Source of the DNA: Plenodomus lindquistii
Lineage: Eukaryota; Ascomycota; Dothideomycetes; Pleosporales; Leptosphaeriaceae
Assembly: GCA_025504975.1 (NCBI GenBank)
Contig: JANUWI010000005.1
Location: 620,001-684,000, forward strand
DNA length: 64,000 nt
Reading direction: 5' to 3'
Position 1 is the first letter of the stretch. The number at the start of each line of letters is the position of its first letter. The translations under genes were made by a program, and so were the position numbers. Positions 22,305 to 33,790 of the stretch are shown here, piece after piece. The notes beneath the pieces were generated by a model. It worked only from the letters and a program-made list of their open reading frames with translations, made no database searches and was not told the DNA's origin.

Positions 22305-22689
22305 TCAGCGTCCATTCAGACGATATATGTAGATTGCACACAGGACTGCCCATGAGAAAGCTCCAATCACGCAAACGACACCAATCCAGTACGGGATTGT
22401 TCGGTGCGCAGCAATCAAGCGACCATGCCCGGATATCTTGGGCGGCATGATGCGATAGCGATGATGATGCGCATAGCCCGGCCGTGGTTCTGTGGGACTG
22501 ACTTGGATGCCAGAGTCGGCGCGATCCAGAGGATCTTCAGCACCTATGCTGCCGTACTCGAGGTCTCCATGGATGAGTATGGGTTTGGGGCTTGCATTGC
22601 GCAGTTGAGTGTCAGGCTGTGGAGAAGACGACGGTCAGCATGTGGGCCTTGAGAGGTGTATGTGGGGAATGAGCTACCGCGTCGGCCAT
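22305..22689 (-). CDS. Small tail-anchored-like membrane protein, unknown function
   Basis: Predicted from two exons: 22689-22678 (only 12 nt: ATG plus three codons) and 22616-22305, with a 61-nt intron (donor GTAGCT, branch-like GCTGACC, acceptor CCACAG). The result is 107 aa. It begins MADAPDTQLRNASPKPILIHGDLEYGS, has a hydrophilic middle with a His/Tyr patch (GYAHHHRYRIMPPK) and ends with a single hydrophobic span, IPYWIGVVCVIGAFSWAVLC, then a short basic tail (YRLNGR). The topology suggests a C-terminally anchored protein. I do not recognise a family. The tiny first exon makes the start uncertain; an ATG in exon 2 (within RIMPPK) would leave just the anchor. Confidence 0.5.
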
Positions 22690-23498
22690 AACGTAGCATC
22701 GTCTGGGGACTCTGAACAGCAGTTGTACCTAGAGCTGGACAGCAGATGTGTTTGTTTGACGTCTCGTATATTCGCACGAGATCAACGGCAATGCCCAGAG
22801 GACCGGGCGACGCACGGTGAGATTAGGAAGCGCCGCATCGCTGCTCAGCCTTCCGTCCTCGGTGCTTGGTGTATCCTGGGGTAGCTACGGACCAATGTGC
22901 ACCAGGACGTGCCCAAGATGCACCGGGTTCATCGCATCCACTTCTTGCACACACATCACACTATCACCATTCGTCGACCGAGTTCCCACAATAGTTTCAG
23001 ATATGAATGTTTGCCCTTTGCCCTGCAAACAGTCCGGCCGCTAAGTCCAATCCAAGCCGATGAGGAATGGCGCTTCAATCTTGCTGGCAATCATATCTCC
23101 CAGCAAGCTCCGCATTCAGCATAACGCATGGAGACCATCTGTATGAAGACATCGCAGTACATGTGTTGGGAATTGATATTGGTTGTGCCCTTCTATCGGG
23201 GATGCGCCACCACGGATTGCGGGGCCATCAGCTGACAGCCAATGCAGCTTCGATGCCACAAGAATACCTGTGTGGGATGCTGAACGGTAAACGAGCCGTA
23301 GAAGGCAAGTCCTGTGAACGGCCTCTTCATGCCATAGGATTCCATCTGTGCATCCTTCCTCCTGGTACCCCACCAAGCTACCGTTGTGCGACACAGCTGC
23401 CTGGGCGCAGTCGCACAGGTGTTTGTCGGACTCTGGACGTCCTGTTCCTTTCCCATCCCAATCCAGAGAACTGAGACGAGGCCCGGCAACCTTTGCAG
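22690..23498. other. Intergenic, divergent promoter region
   Basis: About 810 bp between two divergent genes. Several frames of 75-135 codons exist on both strands, but none shows recognisable motifs. Confidence 0.5.
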
Positions 23499-26206
23499 AT
23501 GTCACGGTCTAATATGCTTCCACACAGCACGCAACACCACGGTGCAAGCTACAGGCCACAGTTTCCACCATCGCCTTATCGGCAGATGCAAGGTCTCGCC
23601 CCTTCAGCACCAGCTCAAGTGCATGGTGTCTTCAAGCATGAGGACAGCCCAGAGTCTGAAGTACCTCTCACCTCCATCGAGCCCGGTTTATATCAAAGCA
23701 TACCTGCAGCCCCCGTGGATCCAGTCGATGCCGAAGGATTGCTAAAGAGATGTTCTGGCCTTAACAAAAAGTCCAAAGCGCGATGCAGTGCAGTCATTGG
23801 CAAGAAGGCACAGCAAAACACCCATCCTACATTCCTCCCGACATGCAGCGCACATCGCGACCAGCAAACGTTCGCAGGGTGGTGTCAGTTCAAGTTAGCT
23901 CATGGCGAGAGATGTGGGCGCTTGTGCGTACCGTTCACGGACGAAATGCATGTGAAGCATACACTGATTTATCTTTAGATTTAGTTGGACCCCGCCGTAT
24001 TTTGAGGTGTGTCAAGAACATCAAGGCCATCCAGATATGCCATCATACTTTCTGAGACTACCGCTCGAACTCCGACATGAGATTTACAGATACCTTCTAC
24101 CGACAAAACCTATTGGCTCTTCGACTGCTTCGCTTCATGCTGGCGGGGTCGCCCTCAACCCCAACTCGCCTACATATAGCACCCCCATGGTATCCAGGTC
24201 ACAGTACAGCTACAACCATAACCCACAGGGACCAAACATGCCGCCATTGGTTGACAGTATATTTCCCTTTCCGTTCTTGAATTTAATCCTAGTGGGTCGC
24301 CAGATATGTCAGGAAGTACAGGATCTATTCTTCAGTATCACAACATTCACCATCGATGTGCGAAAGGACGGGACTTTCATGTGCGGACGGCGGCTGCTAG
24401 AGCCACAAAGACCAGACGGAACTTCACATCTTGGAGCTGATGACGTAGATTGCATGAAACAGCGTTTTTTGAAAACGTTCAATTGGTCTGCGGTGAAAAA
24501 CTACAGAGTCGACATATTGCTAGAGAACTGGTCAAGTGCAAGGGGCATGCACGCGAGTCAATGTTGGGATGAGGAAGTGGAGATATATGACATTAGAGGC
24601 AGGCCGATACCAACAATCTTGAACGCTGTGTGACTGACTCCAATCAGACTACGTCTCCGTCGTCGTCTCCGGCATCCTCGCGAAATCGCAAAATCTCTGC
24701 AAACTCTCCGTTCGCGTCTGTCTCGCCGCCTTCGAATGGTCTGACGCTGAGACTCTCGCAAACACCAAACTCATCGTCGGCCCCTTTGAGCGCCTTCGTA
24801 ATGTTCGACAGCCGAACCTAGCAGGCATATATCAGGGAGTACCACTGCACAACCAGATGTTACAGGTACCACGAACGCCACCCTCTACAGCAAATCATGG
24901 CTGGTACCCTGGTCAAATCTGTTCTGTTCCTACCTTACCAACACATTCGCCAGTCTTAGCTCGTGGTATGAACAATTTTGATGCATATACAGCGGACTGG
25001 ACACGTTGGCTCCGCTCTACCAGCTCGTCGCCTTTGACCCAAAAAGCCCCCATCAAAGACATGTTCACATCGTTCAAGGACTTCTACAGCAAACTTCTCG
25101 TACCTATTCCGCAGATCAGCCACCGCCAATACGGGCGTCGAGCATTCCTCCATCGTGCACGTGTTGCACGAGAGTTGGAAGACGTCGTGTCTTTTCGCCT
25201 TCTTCGCAACGAGCTGATACAGCACTGGTATGCGTACTTGGAAGAAGAAGAACACAAGAAGAATACCATGAACGCGGGACTGAGCAAAATGCTCAACTGC
25301 GACGTCTACCCTGACCACGAATGGCACGCCAGCTCCAGTCCTGACTCCGAAGGACCTAGTTCGCAGGGGAGTTCGAGTAAAATGCGAAACGGCGGTGCAA
25401 GCGCAAGTCGCAGTGGTACGGGGACTCTCCAGTCTCCCATCAATCTTGACGCTGCAGTCATGGCTGCAGAAGGCATTCCTATGACCGCCAACCCCGCCCT
25501 CGATTTACACCGCGAAAAGACACTCGGTCAAGCCCGCGCGGAGTTCCGGCAACTGTATCATGCCCAAGCACAAGCCCAAGCACAAGCCCAAGCCCAAGCC
25601 CAAGCACAGGTACGGGCACAGGCACAGGCCCAGGCCTCATTGACAAGACCCCACTTCCCCAGCAAAAACGAACCCTCTACACTAGACTCCCCACAACTAC
25701 AAACCAACGCTGTCCATCATCAAACCCCCCGCCTCCACTGCGATACCACCCCAGTCTCGCCACCTACGTACATTACGAACCCCGAAACGCTGCCGCAGAA
25801 ACGCATTAAACGGGAATACGACCACGATTCCAAACCTGATGCCGTTACCGCTGGGTCTTCATACCACCACACTATCTCCCCACTGCAACAAGGACATGAG
25901 TCTTGTCATGGTTTCGCCTGCATGTTGGGGGGCAATGTGTACGAAGCTCCCTCCGGTGTTGCAGAGCCGTTGGGCAGTACTAAGCGGAGACGTGTGGATT
26001 CAGGTAATGCAGTGAGCAGAGGGAGTAGCAGTAGTAGTGGGACTGTGTTTGAATGTGAGGGTGGAGGTGGAGGTGGAGGTGTGGATATGGGATACGTGGA
26101 AGTGGAACAGAAGGGGTATGTTGGGAAGGGGAAGGGGAGAATGGTGGATGTTCAAGAGGAAGGGGTGGGTACGTTTGTTTTTCCGTTTGTCACGGGTGTT
26201 ATGTGA
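23499..26206 (+). CDS. F-box-like protein with Cys/His N-terminal module, function unknown
   Basis: Exons 23499-23923, 23979-24598 and 24648-26206 encode 867 aa. The N-terminal module has regularly placed Cys/His (LLKRCSGLNKKSKARCSAVIG, then PTCSAHRDQQTFAGWCQFKLAHGERCGRL and YFEVCQEHQ), perhaps zinc-binding. Next is an F-box-like stretch, LPLELRHEIYRYLLP. The second intron is best read as GC-AG (AGAG|GCAGGC..CAATCAG|AC, 49 nt), because it joins YDIR to DYVSVVVSGILAKSQNL in frame; a GT donor in the right phase is missing nearby. The C-terminal third is low in complexity with a Gln-Ala run (about 25563-25636), a likely nuclear signal (TKRRRVD) and poly-Gly. Such proteins are common in filamentous fungi; known F-box proteins recruit SCF substrates, but that role is inference here. 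Confidence 0.75.
25563..25636 (+). repeat. Hexanucleotide-type repeat coding for Gln-Ala
   Basis: An imperfect repeat of CAAGCC/CAAGCA/CAGGCC units inside the last exon of the F-box-like gene. It encodes about a dozen alternating Gln-Ala pairs, broken once by Val-Arg. Synonymous changes between units suggest it is not brand new. Such tracts often vary in length between strains. Confidence 0.85.
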
Positions 26207-26598
26207 GGGGAGGGATGGAGAGTGGTGTGGATGAAGGAGCCGTGGTTGATGTGAAATGAGCAATGACAGATTGGCGGATTTGGTATTGGAATGCAACATG
26301 GAAATTGGGGCGTGTTCGCCTCATTTATGAAGAACATTTTGATGAATCTTGGGGTCCTTGAAGGTTGAATGGGTCTCCTTATAGACATGCTCTCTTGACC
26401 AGATTCTTTACTGTACGAATCATGTTTCGGAGAGACATCAGAATCGTTCGTTAAATTGTTTCGAGAGCTGAACGATCGAGGGAAAGCTTCAATGACATTC
26501 GAAGTAATTCTCAAACCCACCTGTTCAACGTCTACGCACCACAAGACCAAGACATGAGAACTTGACCATCTGGCATCGAACATACACAGACATACATC
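26207..26598. other. Convergent 3' region
   Basis: About 390 bp between convergent genes, expected to hold both 3' UTRs. No coding signal was seen. Confidence 0.5.
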
Positions 26599-28212
26599 CT
26601 ACTTCTCCCCCTCGCCCTTCGCCACACCCCCCCTAACATCCACCTCCGGATCGCTCAAAAACGGGACATTCTCCTCAATCTCCCTCTGTACAACATTGCT
26701 CTTCCCCTTGACCATCTGCACCATCATATAATTCATCAAACAACGAATCCCCAGCTCCTCCCCCTTGTTCACAATCCACCCATTCACGTACTCAATCTCC
26801 GTTCGCCTCCCAATCCTGACATCCTTTAGCATACTAGACACATCGTCCCTCGTCTTGTGCGCATATCCTACGATAATGGTTTCCAGGCGGCCCGGGTCGA
26901 AGCGCTGCGCGACATTGGGAATGTATTGGAGCTCGGGGAGGGAGCGAATGACAAGACTGATCTCAGAGAGGAGGAGGCGCATGGTACGGGTTATTGCGTA
27001 GTTGTGTAGGATGGCGCCGTTGCGGGCGTCGAGCATAGTGGTGAGCGGGCTGACTATGCAGTCGATGGCTAGTCTGTCTAGTTGCATTTGCATAAGGTCT
27101 GGGGGCGAGAAGGCGGCGGCACTGAGGACGGGGGTGCGCAGGAGGGTGCGTAGGAGGTAGCGCCCGGTGCGTATCCGGGGAAATTGTGTGGCGCTGGGTG
27201 GGGGATACGCTGGGTTGATGTCGGAAGGTGAGTCGTATTGAACGGGTTGGTCACTTGTAGCCGTGAACTTTGCGGTAGGCAAATATGGAGACGCTGGGTC
27301 GCGATCGCGCTCATGGGGTAGAATGCCCAAGGACATGGTGCCAAAGCCTGCGTGCGTGGTCGTAAAGGGATCGCCCGGAGTACTCTGTATACTATGAGAA
27401 TTGATACCAAGCATATAATGCGGTCTTGTGGCAGGGTCTGGGAAGATCTCGCGGTTGACTTCTTGGATCGCGCCCATGCCATTGTGCATGAAGCATATGA
27501 CTGAATCCTTGTGCAGTCTGTGCTTGAGAGCAGACAAGCCTGGCAGAACTTGATGTGCCCTGGAGCAGATGATCAGTGAGGCAATAGGCTCAGTCGACTC
27601 CCCCGACAGTATCCGTTGCTGTGATTGTTGCGATTGCAGTGGCGCCTGTAATCCTCTTTCTTTTTCTTCTTCAGTCAGGTTGTCCACTGTATCTTCACCC
27701 AACCCCACCTCTCTCCCATGGTATCGTACGCGCGGAATGGCAATCTCGGCGTCAAAACCTTCGCGTATCTCCGAATCGCCATCCGTGACGAGCGTCAAGC
27801 GTAGCGACGACTCTTTCCAGGCCGTCCACGTTTCGTAACGTGAGAAGATGAGTGTGACGGGAGGCGGATTCGTCAGGCCTCTCAAGGCATGTGCAATGAA
27901 GCTGCCTACTCCTCCAAGGCCCATGATATGAATGCGCGGATTGGCCACGGGATGCGCACGGTAGAAGTCTGCGGCACTTCTTGTCTTCTTTGGAAAGGCT
28001 TCTTCTTCGAAGTCATCTTCGAAATCATCCTCGACACCATCTTCTTCCCTACGAAATGTAAGTGAAGGTCAATTGAGTGATAGCGCATCGTGACATACAG
28101 GCCTTCGCTCTCCTCTGCATTCACGTCTTCAGCCTGTTTCCATGTCGTCGTGAAGAACCCTTTTCTCTGGTAGTAAGCCACCCGGCTGGCACGTGTGCTA
28201 CCGGGGCTGCAT
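26599..28212 (-). CDS. Ketopantoate reductase-like (ApbA/PanE) dehydrogenase
   Basis: The main exon runs from about 28027 to 26599. Rossmann start NPRIHIMGLGGVGSFIAHALRG, then CSRAHQVLPGLSALKHRL, VICFMHNGMGAIQEVN, HYMLGINSHSIQS and GFGTMSLGIL; the C-terminal helical domain has MQLDRLAIDCIVSPLTTMLDARNGAIL and TEIEYVNGWIVNKGEELG, all ketopantoate-reductase landmarks. A 5' exon joins in phase (EESEGL to EEDGVEDD; donor CT|GTATGT, acceptor CGTAG at about 28028). Upstream of KGFFTTTWKQAEDV the frame has no ATG without another splice. One option starts at 28212 (MQPR|KGFF) with a 37-nt intron; another reaches an ATG at 28395. The start given is therefore tentative. Known: the enzyme reduces 2-dehydropantoate with NADPH in pantothenate synthesis, but fungal paralogues may use other 2-keto acids. 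The N-terminus looks mitochondrial. Confidence 0.8.
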
Positions 28213-28580
28213 GGCGAGCGTATGTGCGGTATCCGAGGCCGAAGCCGGGGGAGGAATTGAAAGACGGGAAAGAAAGACAGCTTGAAGTCTATGACATGTG
28301 AGAGTCGCCGCCTGGAATACACAAAAGGAAACAGAAAGGTGTGACTTTACAATTGAGCAGTTTGCCGCAAATGAGTGAATGACGCTATGAGACATGAAAG
28401 TCGAGCGTCGAGCGCTAGGGCGGGAAAAACGCTCGGCCCGCAACTTTTTTGAACGGGCAGTCGCGCAATGGTTGCAGCACAAGGCATGGCCTCCACGACC
28501 TCGCATTCTCTCACCTCAAAACTTCCTCCCTTCATAACCAACCGAGTCGCGCAATTCTAGCGACCCCTCCACCCACAACA
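28213..28580. promoter_or_regulatory. Divergent promoter between reductase and LRP1 genes
   Basis: About 370 bp at most between two divergent start codons. It may include part of the unresolved 5' end of the reductase gene. No TATA box was recognised. Confidence 0.4.
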
Positions 28581-29663
28581 ATGGACCCACAAACCGATCT
28601 CCCGACCTTAGTCGAAGACCTCGAAGTCAACATTGACGAGCTCACCGAAACCCTCGCACCCCTCCTCTCCACACCTCTTAGCAAATCCGCCTCCTCGCTC
28701 CCCCTCCTCGACAAATCAAAACTCTACGTCCTCGCTGCATACTCGATCGAATCCCTCTTATTCTCTACCCTGCAAGCCAGTGGCATCAACGCAAAGGAAC
28801 ACGCGATATTCCCAGAACTAGCGCGGTTGAAGGGGTATTTTGGCAAGATCAAAGAGATTGAGGATAGAGGAGTGAAAGGCAGTGCGGAGGGGAGAGCGCG
28901 ACTGGACGTTGGTGCTGCGCAGAGGTTTATTAAGCATGGTTTGAGTGGGAACGAGCGGTATGATCTGGAGAGGAAGGAGAAGATTGCAAAAGAGAAGGCG
29001 AGAGCGGCAATCAAGGCAAGACAGATAAACAAAAAGTTTGAAGACGAAGATAGCAAGGTGCAGGAAGTTACGCCGAAGAAACGGGGTGCGGACGAGGTCG
29101 TCAGTGCGGAGGAGGAGAGCAGCGCCGCCGAGCAGATTCTGGGAGGCTTGGAAGAGCCAACGACAAACAAGCCTGCGAGCAAGAAGCCGCGCGTCTCAGC
29201 GGCAGATCTCATGGATGTGGACAGCGAAGCTCAATCAGCCTCCAGTCACTCCTCAACCTCCACATCTCAGCAATCCAAACCCCGTAAACAGCGCAGCAAG
29301 AAGGCCACCCAACAACAAGTCGTCGAAGATCCCACACCAGAATCAACACAACCCACCCCCAACTCCAAAAAGACCCGCGGCCGCTCCAAGAAATCCGCTC
29401 TCCACGATGCACCACCACCTGCTGCATCCCAAGACCAACAAGAAGACAGCACAAACACACCGCCCACAGCGACACGCAAATCGCGTCGTCATAATCCGCG
29501 GGCATATGACGAGGACAAGTCGGAAGAAGCGATACTGCCACCGCAGGACGACGCGCCAAAGACTAGGAGTGAAGCTTTTAATGCGCTGTTGAGTGGGGAT
29601 TTGCCCAAGGGGAAGGCGGGGAAAGTAAAAGGGAAGGGAAAGGGGAAGGCAAAGGCAAAATAG
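28581..29663 (+). CDS. LRP1: Nuclear exosome cofactor Lrp1/Rrp47 (C1D, Sas10/Utp3 domain)
   Basis: Single exon of 360 aa. The N-terminal ~130 residues are the Sas10/Utp3/C1D domain: LPTLVEDLEVNIDELTETLAPLL, LDKSKLYVLAAYSIESLLFSTLQASGINAKEHAIFPELARLKGYFGKIKEIE. After LDVGAAQRFIKHGLSG the tail is long, charged and disordered, with several basic clusters (TPKKRG, KKPRVS, KSRRHNPRA) and a final KGKAGKVKGKGKGKAKAK. Known: Rrp47/C1D binds Rrp6 and structured RNA and supports 3' processing of rRNA, snRNA and snoRNA in the nucleus. The basic tail fits RNA binding. The upstream frame continues without ATG, so the ATG at 28581 is the start. Confidence 0.9.
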   Translation: MDPQTDLPTLVEDLEVNIDELTETLAPLLSTPLSKSASSLPLLDKSKLYVLAAYSIESLLFSTLQASGINAKEHAIFPELARLKGYFGKIKEIEDRGVKGSAEGRARLDVGAAQRFIKHGLSGNERYDLERKEKIAKEKARAAIKARQINKKFEDEDSKVQEVTPKKRGADEVVSAEEESSAAEQILGGLEEPTTNKPASKKPRVSAADLMDVDSEAQSASSHSSTSTSQQSKPRKQRSKKATQQQVVEDPTPESTQPTPNSKKTRGRSKKSALHDAPPPAASQDQQEDSTNTPPTATRKSRRHNPRAYDEDKSEEAILPPQDDAPKTRSEAFNALLSGDLPKGKAGKVKGKGKGKAKAK

Positions 29664-30543
29664 GCGAGGGATGTATATGCATGGGACTCTATGGGGAATT
29701 ATGGAATAAGGCTTGAGGGGGCATTTACAGGCGTTTTTTTTGTCTTTCATGGGTATTCGAGTGGGTGCGTCGTGCATATCATGTCCACAGACTAGGAGTT
29801 TAAGATCCAAATGGCTCTTGGAGAGAAGTTTGAGGGCTTCTCATTGTGTATAGTAATCTGCCTTTCACTATGGGAACCAGAACAGACATTCAGACGTTGA
29901 GAACGATACTCTTCAGGGGAAGCCCTTACATATTGATCCCCACTCATTACCTATATCTTTAGGTATGAATAATCACGACGACAGACTGTTCACGGCACAG
30001 AACAAAGAACATTCGTCGCTTTAAATGAATACACCAGGTCTTCATTATCCCTTCCAACTATCAGCCCACCAGCACAATCGTCTCCCCTTCCCCCCATAAA
30101 CCCATCAAAAAATGATTTGGTATATAATACAAGTTTCAATCGAACGTAAAGGCTACTCCTTATCCTTCCAATGTACGCCCCAAAGTAGGTTTAGAAACAA
30201 CCTCATGTAACGCCTGGTATTCCCCTTCCGTCCTTTGCTTTGACTGACAAAAAAAATCCAATCGCGAATTATTAATTCCCTTCTTTTGTTACGCTCCAAT
30301 AACAATGCTTCGCCGTCCTGGTACGAGTGGTAAAAGAAAAAAAAACTACAGATGGAAAAGATGTTGGTGTCTGCGTGTATGTGTGTTGTTTATGGTCTTT
30401 CGGCAAAGGCACTATTTGACCCAAAGCCAGACGAGCGTACAAGCATTGATGTATCAATATTCGTGTTGTGAGATATGTGTTTGGATGTTTGCTTGCGATT
30501 CCTCAAGTGCCGGTATGATCACATATGAAGGTTGAGACAAATC
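29664..30543. other. Convergent 3' region
   Basis: About 880 bp between LRP1 and the SEC2-like gene, which converge. It is AT-rich with short A runs (near 30341-30349). It probably holds two 3' UTRs. No ORF of interest was seen. Confidence 0.5.
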
Positions 30544-32867
30544 CTAGTCAAAGCCTCCGGGCATCGACCCTGGAATCTTTAGGCTGAGACGCTCCTCACG
30601 CTTGCGAACCGTCAGTGCAGCCGCAGGGTTCGACGCTGAGCGTTGGCGGTGCAAAAGTGGCTTCTCGGCTAACTGCTTAGTGTCGAGCAACTTCTGGACT
30701 TCCCCCTGAAGTTGAGCTTCCACCTGCTCCTCGATCTGCTTTTCCTCGTTGACGTCGAGAGTAGATTTGGCGGCTGCAGCGTCGACCGCAGGATCTTCTT
30801 TAATGGGTGTGGGTGGCACTTCTGTGTTCGGTGTATCCGTGGTCGAAGATGACGGAGTCTCTGAAGCGTCACCAGAAATGACCGTCTTGCCAATCGAGAT
30901 GCGCTTCTCTGCATCCGCCTCCTTGCTCTGGAATGGGTCGTCCTCGCTCTTTCGGTCTGCTACAGGCCCATCCACTGAGATATCCCTCGGTTCGAACGAG
31001 ATCATGCTGTCTTCACTATGCCTCACGTCATCCTTCTCGGGGCTCTTGGCAAACATTGGGCTCCGCGGGCTGTCGCGGAGTGGGATGAAAGATGGAACAA
31101 CACCGCCTCCTATCCGTGTCCAGAACATCTTTTCACGAAGCTTCACGCTCTCTTCCCACGTCGACTTCTTTTCTTCTTCAGTCTCCGCACGCCAGTGTCC
31201 AGCAGCTACCATGCGCAGGAAGCCAATGTAGTCGCAAGTAGCGCGTACCCTACCCAAGCACCAATCGCAAAGTGGGTACCGTTGTGATTCTTCGGTATCC
31301 GCTGGCTTGAATCTGAACTTCCTCGCGTACTGGTCACCCTTCCTGGCCTCACCACACAGCGAGCATGGATATGAGGCAGTACGGAACATCGACGACGAAG
31401 TTGGGTTAGGCTCAACAACAAGCGACCCAGCTGTGATGCTGTTCAAAACTGTGCGGCGTGCCATCCATGAAAGTCCAGGTGCAATATCGAGTCGTAGCGT
31501 TGGCTCGATATCCTCGGCAAGGGCGCGTTTGTAGAACTTCTCGTCCTTCAAGTTTGGCATCCCAGCGGCAGCGTTGATCGATTCACGTGGAGAGTTGTTT
31601 CCGGCGTTAGTCGGGGACTTGGCTGGTAGAGATGTCGTCGAGTTGTTCGCAAGGGACCCCAGACCAAGCATGCTCAAGCTCCCATAGTTACCACTAGACG
31701 CCCTACTATTCGGTGCAGAGGAGTGGGAGCTAATCTTGAGCATATCTTGAAACTCGGTGAAGGCTATGAGATCAGATCGAAGGACGGGGTGGATCAAGTG
31801 GGAAAAGTGAAGCGGGTGATCAGGGCTAATTTCGTCGGTTCCAGGCGTGTTAGGCGTCAGATTGATGGCCTCAAAGAGCTTGGTCATCTTGTCGGCTGGA
31901 GTAAGACCAGGGGTAGAGGGCGCGGTTGTTGTTGGAATCGTACTGTTCTCGTGGTCGTCACTGTGCGCACTCATCTTCTCGACTACACTCTTGAGATCCT
32001 GGAGTTGCTCCTGCAACGAATGCTGGAGAACCGCAGCATCGTTGAGCTGTTGCTTCAATTGCTCACCACGCTTGTCGGACGCCTCTGTGTCTTTGCGTGC
32101 AGACGCGACCATCTGTCTTGGTTAGTCGGGCCCCGCAGCATTAGCTCGATCAACGTACCACATTGGCCTCCTCGAACAGCGCGGCAGTCAGGGCTTCGAC
32201 CTCGCTGTCCGTTTTCCGCTTGGCGGATTCTGCTTGGGCCCTTCGCTTTCGTTCTTCTTGCAGCTCACTCGACATCTGCTTTTCCATCTTGTCGTAGATG
32301 ACCTTCTCGACCAAGAGTCCCTTGGACACGAGCTGTTCGTGTTCCCTAACTTGCACTTCCAGCCTGGCCAGTCGTTCCCTCGCAGCTTCAAGCTCATGTC
32401 GCGTCTGTTGCAAGGAGTCGTCCAACATGGTCGAGTGGTTAATCGCGTTGATGAGCTTGGTGCTCAGCGTCGAGACTTCCTGGCTAAAGTCAGGGTGAGA
32501 GTCTGTCGAGTCGTGTCGTGAAAGCGTCAATTGGGGCGTGGGTGCTCGCGGGTCGGGAATCGTGTTCATGCCATCGCTCTCGTGATGGGAATGCAGATGG
32601 GAGGCCCTGGCAAGGTGTGGCGTGGAAATGGAGCGGGTGACCTCCTTCTTGGGCAGTGGCGATAAGGAGCGGAGTCGCGAGGGTGTCATGCTGCCCTGGC
32701 CATGGACCCAAGGAGCAGTGCCCGCGGTGATGAATCTGCAAATAAGTTGGTGTTAGACAGTGGCCGAATGCAGCGTGTCTCGGGGCCATGGCAGTGGCAG
32801 GACGCGGGAATGCGCCTGCCTCCAATCAACCGGAACACGGGGTCGTGACCTACGCGAATTCGGCCAT
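30544..32867 (-). CDS. SEC2: Sec2-type Rab guanine nucleotide exchange factor
   Basis: Exons 32867-32854 (14 nt), 32735-32159 and 32112-30544 (introns 118 and 46 nt) encode 719 aa. The tiny first exon gives MAEF and joins in phase to AFITAGTAPWVHGQGSM; without it the upstream frame has no ATG, though the ATG at 32689 is a fallback start. The Sec2 coiled coil spans about residues 80-235 (QQTRHELEAARERLARLEVQVREHEQ, LTAALFEEANVMVASARKDTEASDKRGEQL). The C-terminal half has the conserved PCSLCGEARKGDQYARKFRF..YPLCDWCLGRVRATCDYIGFLR block with paired CxxC motifs, then disordered Ser/Pro/Glu sequence. Known: Sec2 activates the Rab Sec4 on secretory vesicles for polarised exocytosis, which would matter at hyphal tips. 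Confidence 0.88.
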
Positions 32868-33098
32868 GCTGGCTCGGGTAAGTAAATTCGGCGATGTGCT
32901 ACTTCCGCAGGGACATGTACACGCTCAACAAGGACCAGATGAAAGAAACACGGCAGCGAGGTGCGAGGGCGCAGTGGATACAAAGGAGTGACGACGGTGC
33001 TTGGTGGAGCCGGACAACGCAGCGGGTCGGGGCGACTATCTGCACAGCGCAGACATTGCGTTTGGATCAAGCAAAAGCGGCTGAAGGAGCGCGCAGAA

Positions 33099-33113
33099 AG
33101 AGAGAGAGAGAGA
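33099..33113. repeat. (GA)n microsatellite
   Basis: A short run of alternating A and G in the gene-free stretch upstream of the SEC2-like gene. It is likely to be length-variable. Confidence 0.8.
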
Positions 33114-33790
33114 TAGAGATAGCAAGAAGGGAAGCGTGACCAAGAAGGAAGGCTGACTACATGGGGCAGGTCGTGGAGAGGACCGGATCCATGGGCGGCG
33201 CTTACGCTATGGTCAATTGCGCCCGGGCCGTGTCTGCGCAAGCCCCAATTCATTGCATCACGAACCACCGGGCCACCTGCACGCGCGAGGCTGCTTCTGG
33301 ACCCTGGTAGTTTCTGGATACATGCGAGCACTGCCACGCGCCAGACGGAGCATCCGACGCTCCGCCGCAGTTGTTCAGCCCCCAAGCAAAGTTTGCGAGC
33401 AACAAATCTCATTCCTCCAGCTGCCATGTCTCCCTTGCGGCCTTGCCGTGCGCCCATTTGGCGTTACACGTGCGTGTGTAAAGAGATACGCGCAAAGGCA
33501 CGATCGACACTGACATCATTGTGCCTATGCCAATGCACCAATGCATCAACAGGTTTAGCCCTATTGCCTTGCCCTCGTGATGGATGCTAATATTGTCATC
33601 TATCATCGTGAACATGATGACTTAGGGGACTGGTCCGCGAGCTCGCAACATACAACACTCCGCGTCGTCTCGTCGTGTTTGTACCAGAATCGACGTGTGC
33701 ATAACACCGTGACAGGTGTCACTGCACAGTGCACGCATAACTTGAAACAACCCTATTATGGCACCAGCAAGCAAGCCAAAGTTGACGCGG

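Noticed and set aside
32753..33457. 234-codon minus-strand frame upstream of the SEC2-like gene
   Set aside because: It overlaps the first SEC2-like intron and includes the GA microsatellite. The translation looks random.
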